NCBI GenBank assembly: GCA_035283845.1
Contig: DATESZ010000102.1
Span: 1-11,770 of the forward strand
From: DATESZ01 sp035283845
Lineage (GTDB): Bacteria; Desulfobacterota; Syntrophia; Syntrophales; JACQWR01
Length of the DNA: 11,770 nucleotides
Direction: 5' to 3'
A program made the translations under genes and the position numbers. Positions 11,573-11,770 of the stretch are shown here, one piece after another (position 1 is the stretch's first letter; the number at the start of each line of letters is the position of its first letter). The notes beneath the pieces were generated by a model that had not been told where the DNA came from, searched no databases, and saw nothing but the letters and a program-made list of their open reading frames with translations.

Positions 11573-11770
11573 AATTAGATGAAACTCTCATGACGGTACC
11601 CGACACAAAGGAGAATGAAAATTACCCCTCCCCCTGTCTCCTGATTTGCTCGAACAAATACTATAAATGACAGATTACGGCGATTTTAATGGCGGGAATG
11701 CTGATCTATTCAGTGGAACGGATAGTTCAGGAAGGTGAAATCTCACAATTCAATCATGTTGTTTTCGATA
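11573..11770 (+). other. Right-end stretch with no complete gene; possible start of an unknown gene
   Basis: Downstream of hemC there is no terminator that I can recognise. One plus-strand frame stays open to the window end from ATG 11689 or 11698: MAGMLIYSVERIVQEGEISQ, then FNHVVFD. The last residues resemble the beginning of HAD-superfamily phosphatases (…FNHVVFD[LDGT]), which would imply a start near 11740, where an in-frame ATC follows a GGAAGG. The evidence is a handful of residues, so this is only a hint. Confidence 0.2.

Noticed and set aside
1..11770. tRNA, rRNA or CRISPR loci
   Set aside because: I saw no cloverleaf with a T-arm motif, no rRNA-like sequence and no regularly spaced repeats on either strand.

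Overview
The window looks like a chromosomal segment of a Gram-negative bacterium, most likely a deltaproteobacterium (Desulfobacterota, Syntrophales-like). This placement is inference. It rests on the gene order siroheme dehydrogenase - CcsA/HemX-type membrane protein - hemA - hemC, on the neighbouring prmA-rsmE pair, and on a GC-hairpin repeat with ends containing cctcgtaaaaagtc, which I recall from such genomes. No search was run.

Left end (1-986): the N-terminal membrane region of a protein that runs off the left edge on the minus strand, a gene-free stretch, and a frameshifted fragment of an IS256-family (mutator) transposase on the plus strand.

Middle (987-5045): a dense block of small toxin-antitoxin (TA) type genes, all on the minus strand, many decayed. 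Read left to right it holds: a HEPN gene with a frameshifted nucleotidyltransferase (NT); a VapB-like orphan antitoxin with a good promoter; an overlapping DUF433-DUF4258-DUF2283 triplet; a RelE/HigB-like toxin with an XRE antitoxin; a second NT/HEPN copy in which the NT is intact and the HEPN is cut off; an addiction-module antitoxin whose ParE-like partner carries two in-frame TAG codons; and a second DUF433 gene followed by what looks like the C-terminal stump of a DUF5615 PIN-like toxin. The two NT/HEPN copies are about 93% identical over some 415 bp and have decayed in complementary ways.

Right half (5162-11572): ordinary housekeeping genes in two divergent groups. On the minus strand, prmA, rsmE and an RDD membrane protein are packed with a 6-base gap and a 4-base overlap. 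On the plus strand, siroheme dehydrogenase, the CcsA/HemX-like protein, hemA and hemC form a tetrapyrrole cluster: HemA starts the pathway from Glu-tRNA, HemC builds hydroxymethylbilane, and the dehydrogenase acts in the siroheme branch. A 207-bp MITE-like element separates hemA from hemC. The Shine-Dalgarno sequence of hemC points to an ATC codon instead of a normal start. The last 200 bases contain no complete gene.

The most interesting material is the TA block: the reciprocal decay of the duplicated NT/HEPN pair, and the three-gene DUF433-DUF4258-DUF2283 operon, which could be a poorly described three-part TA-like system.
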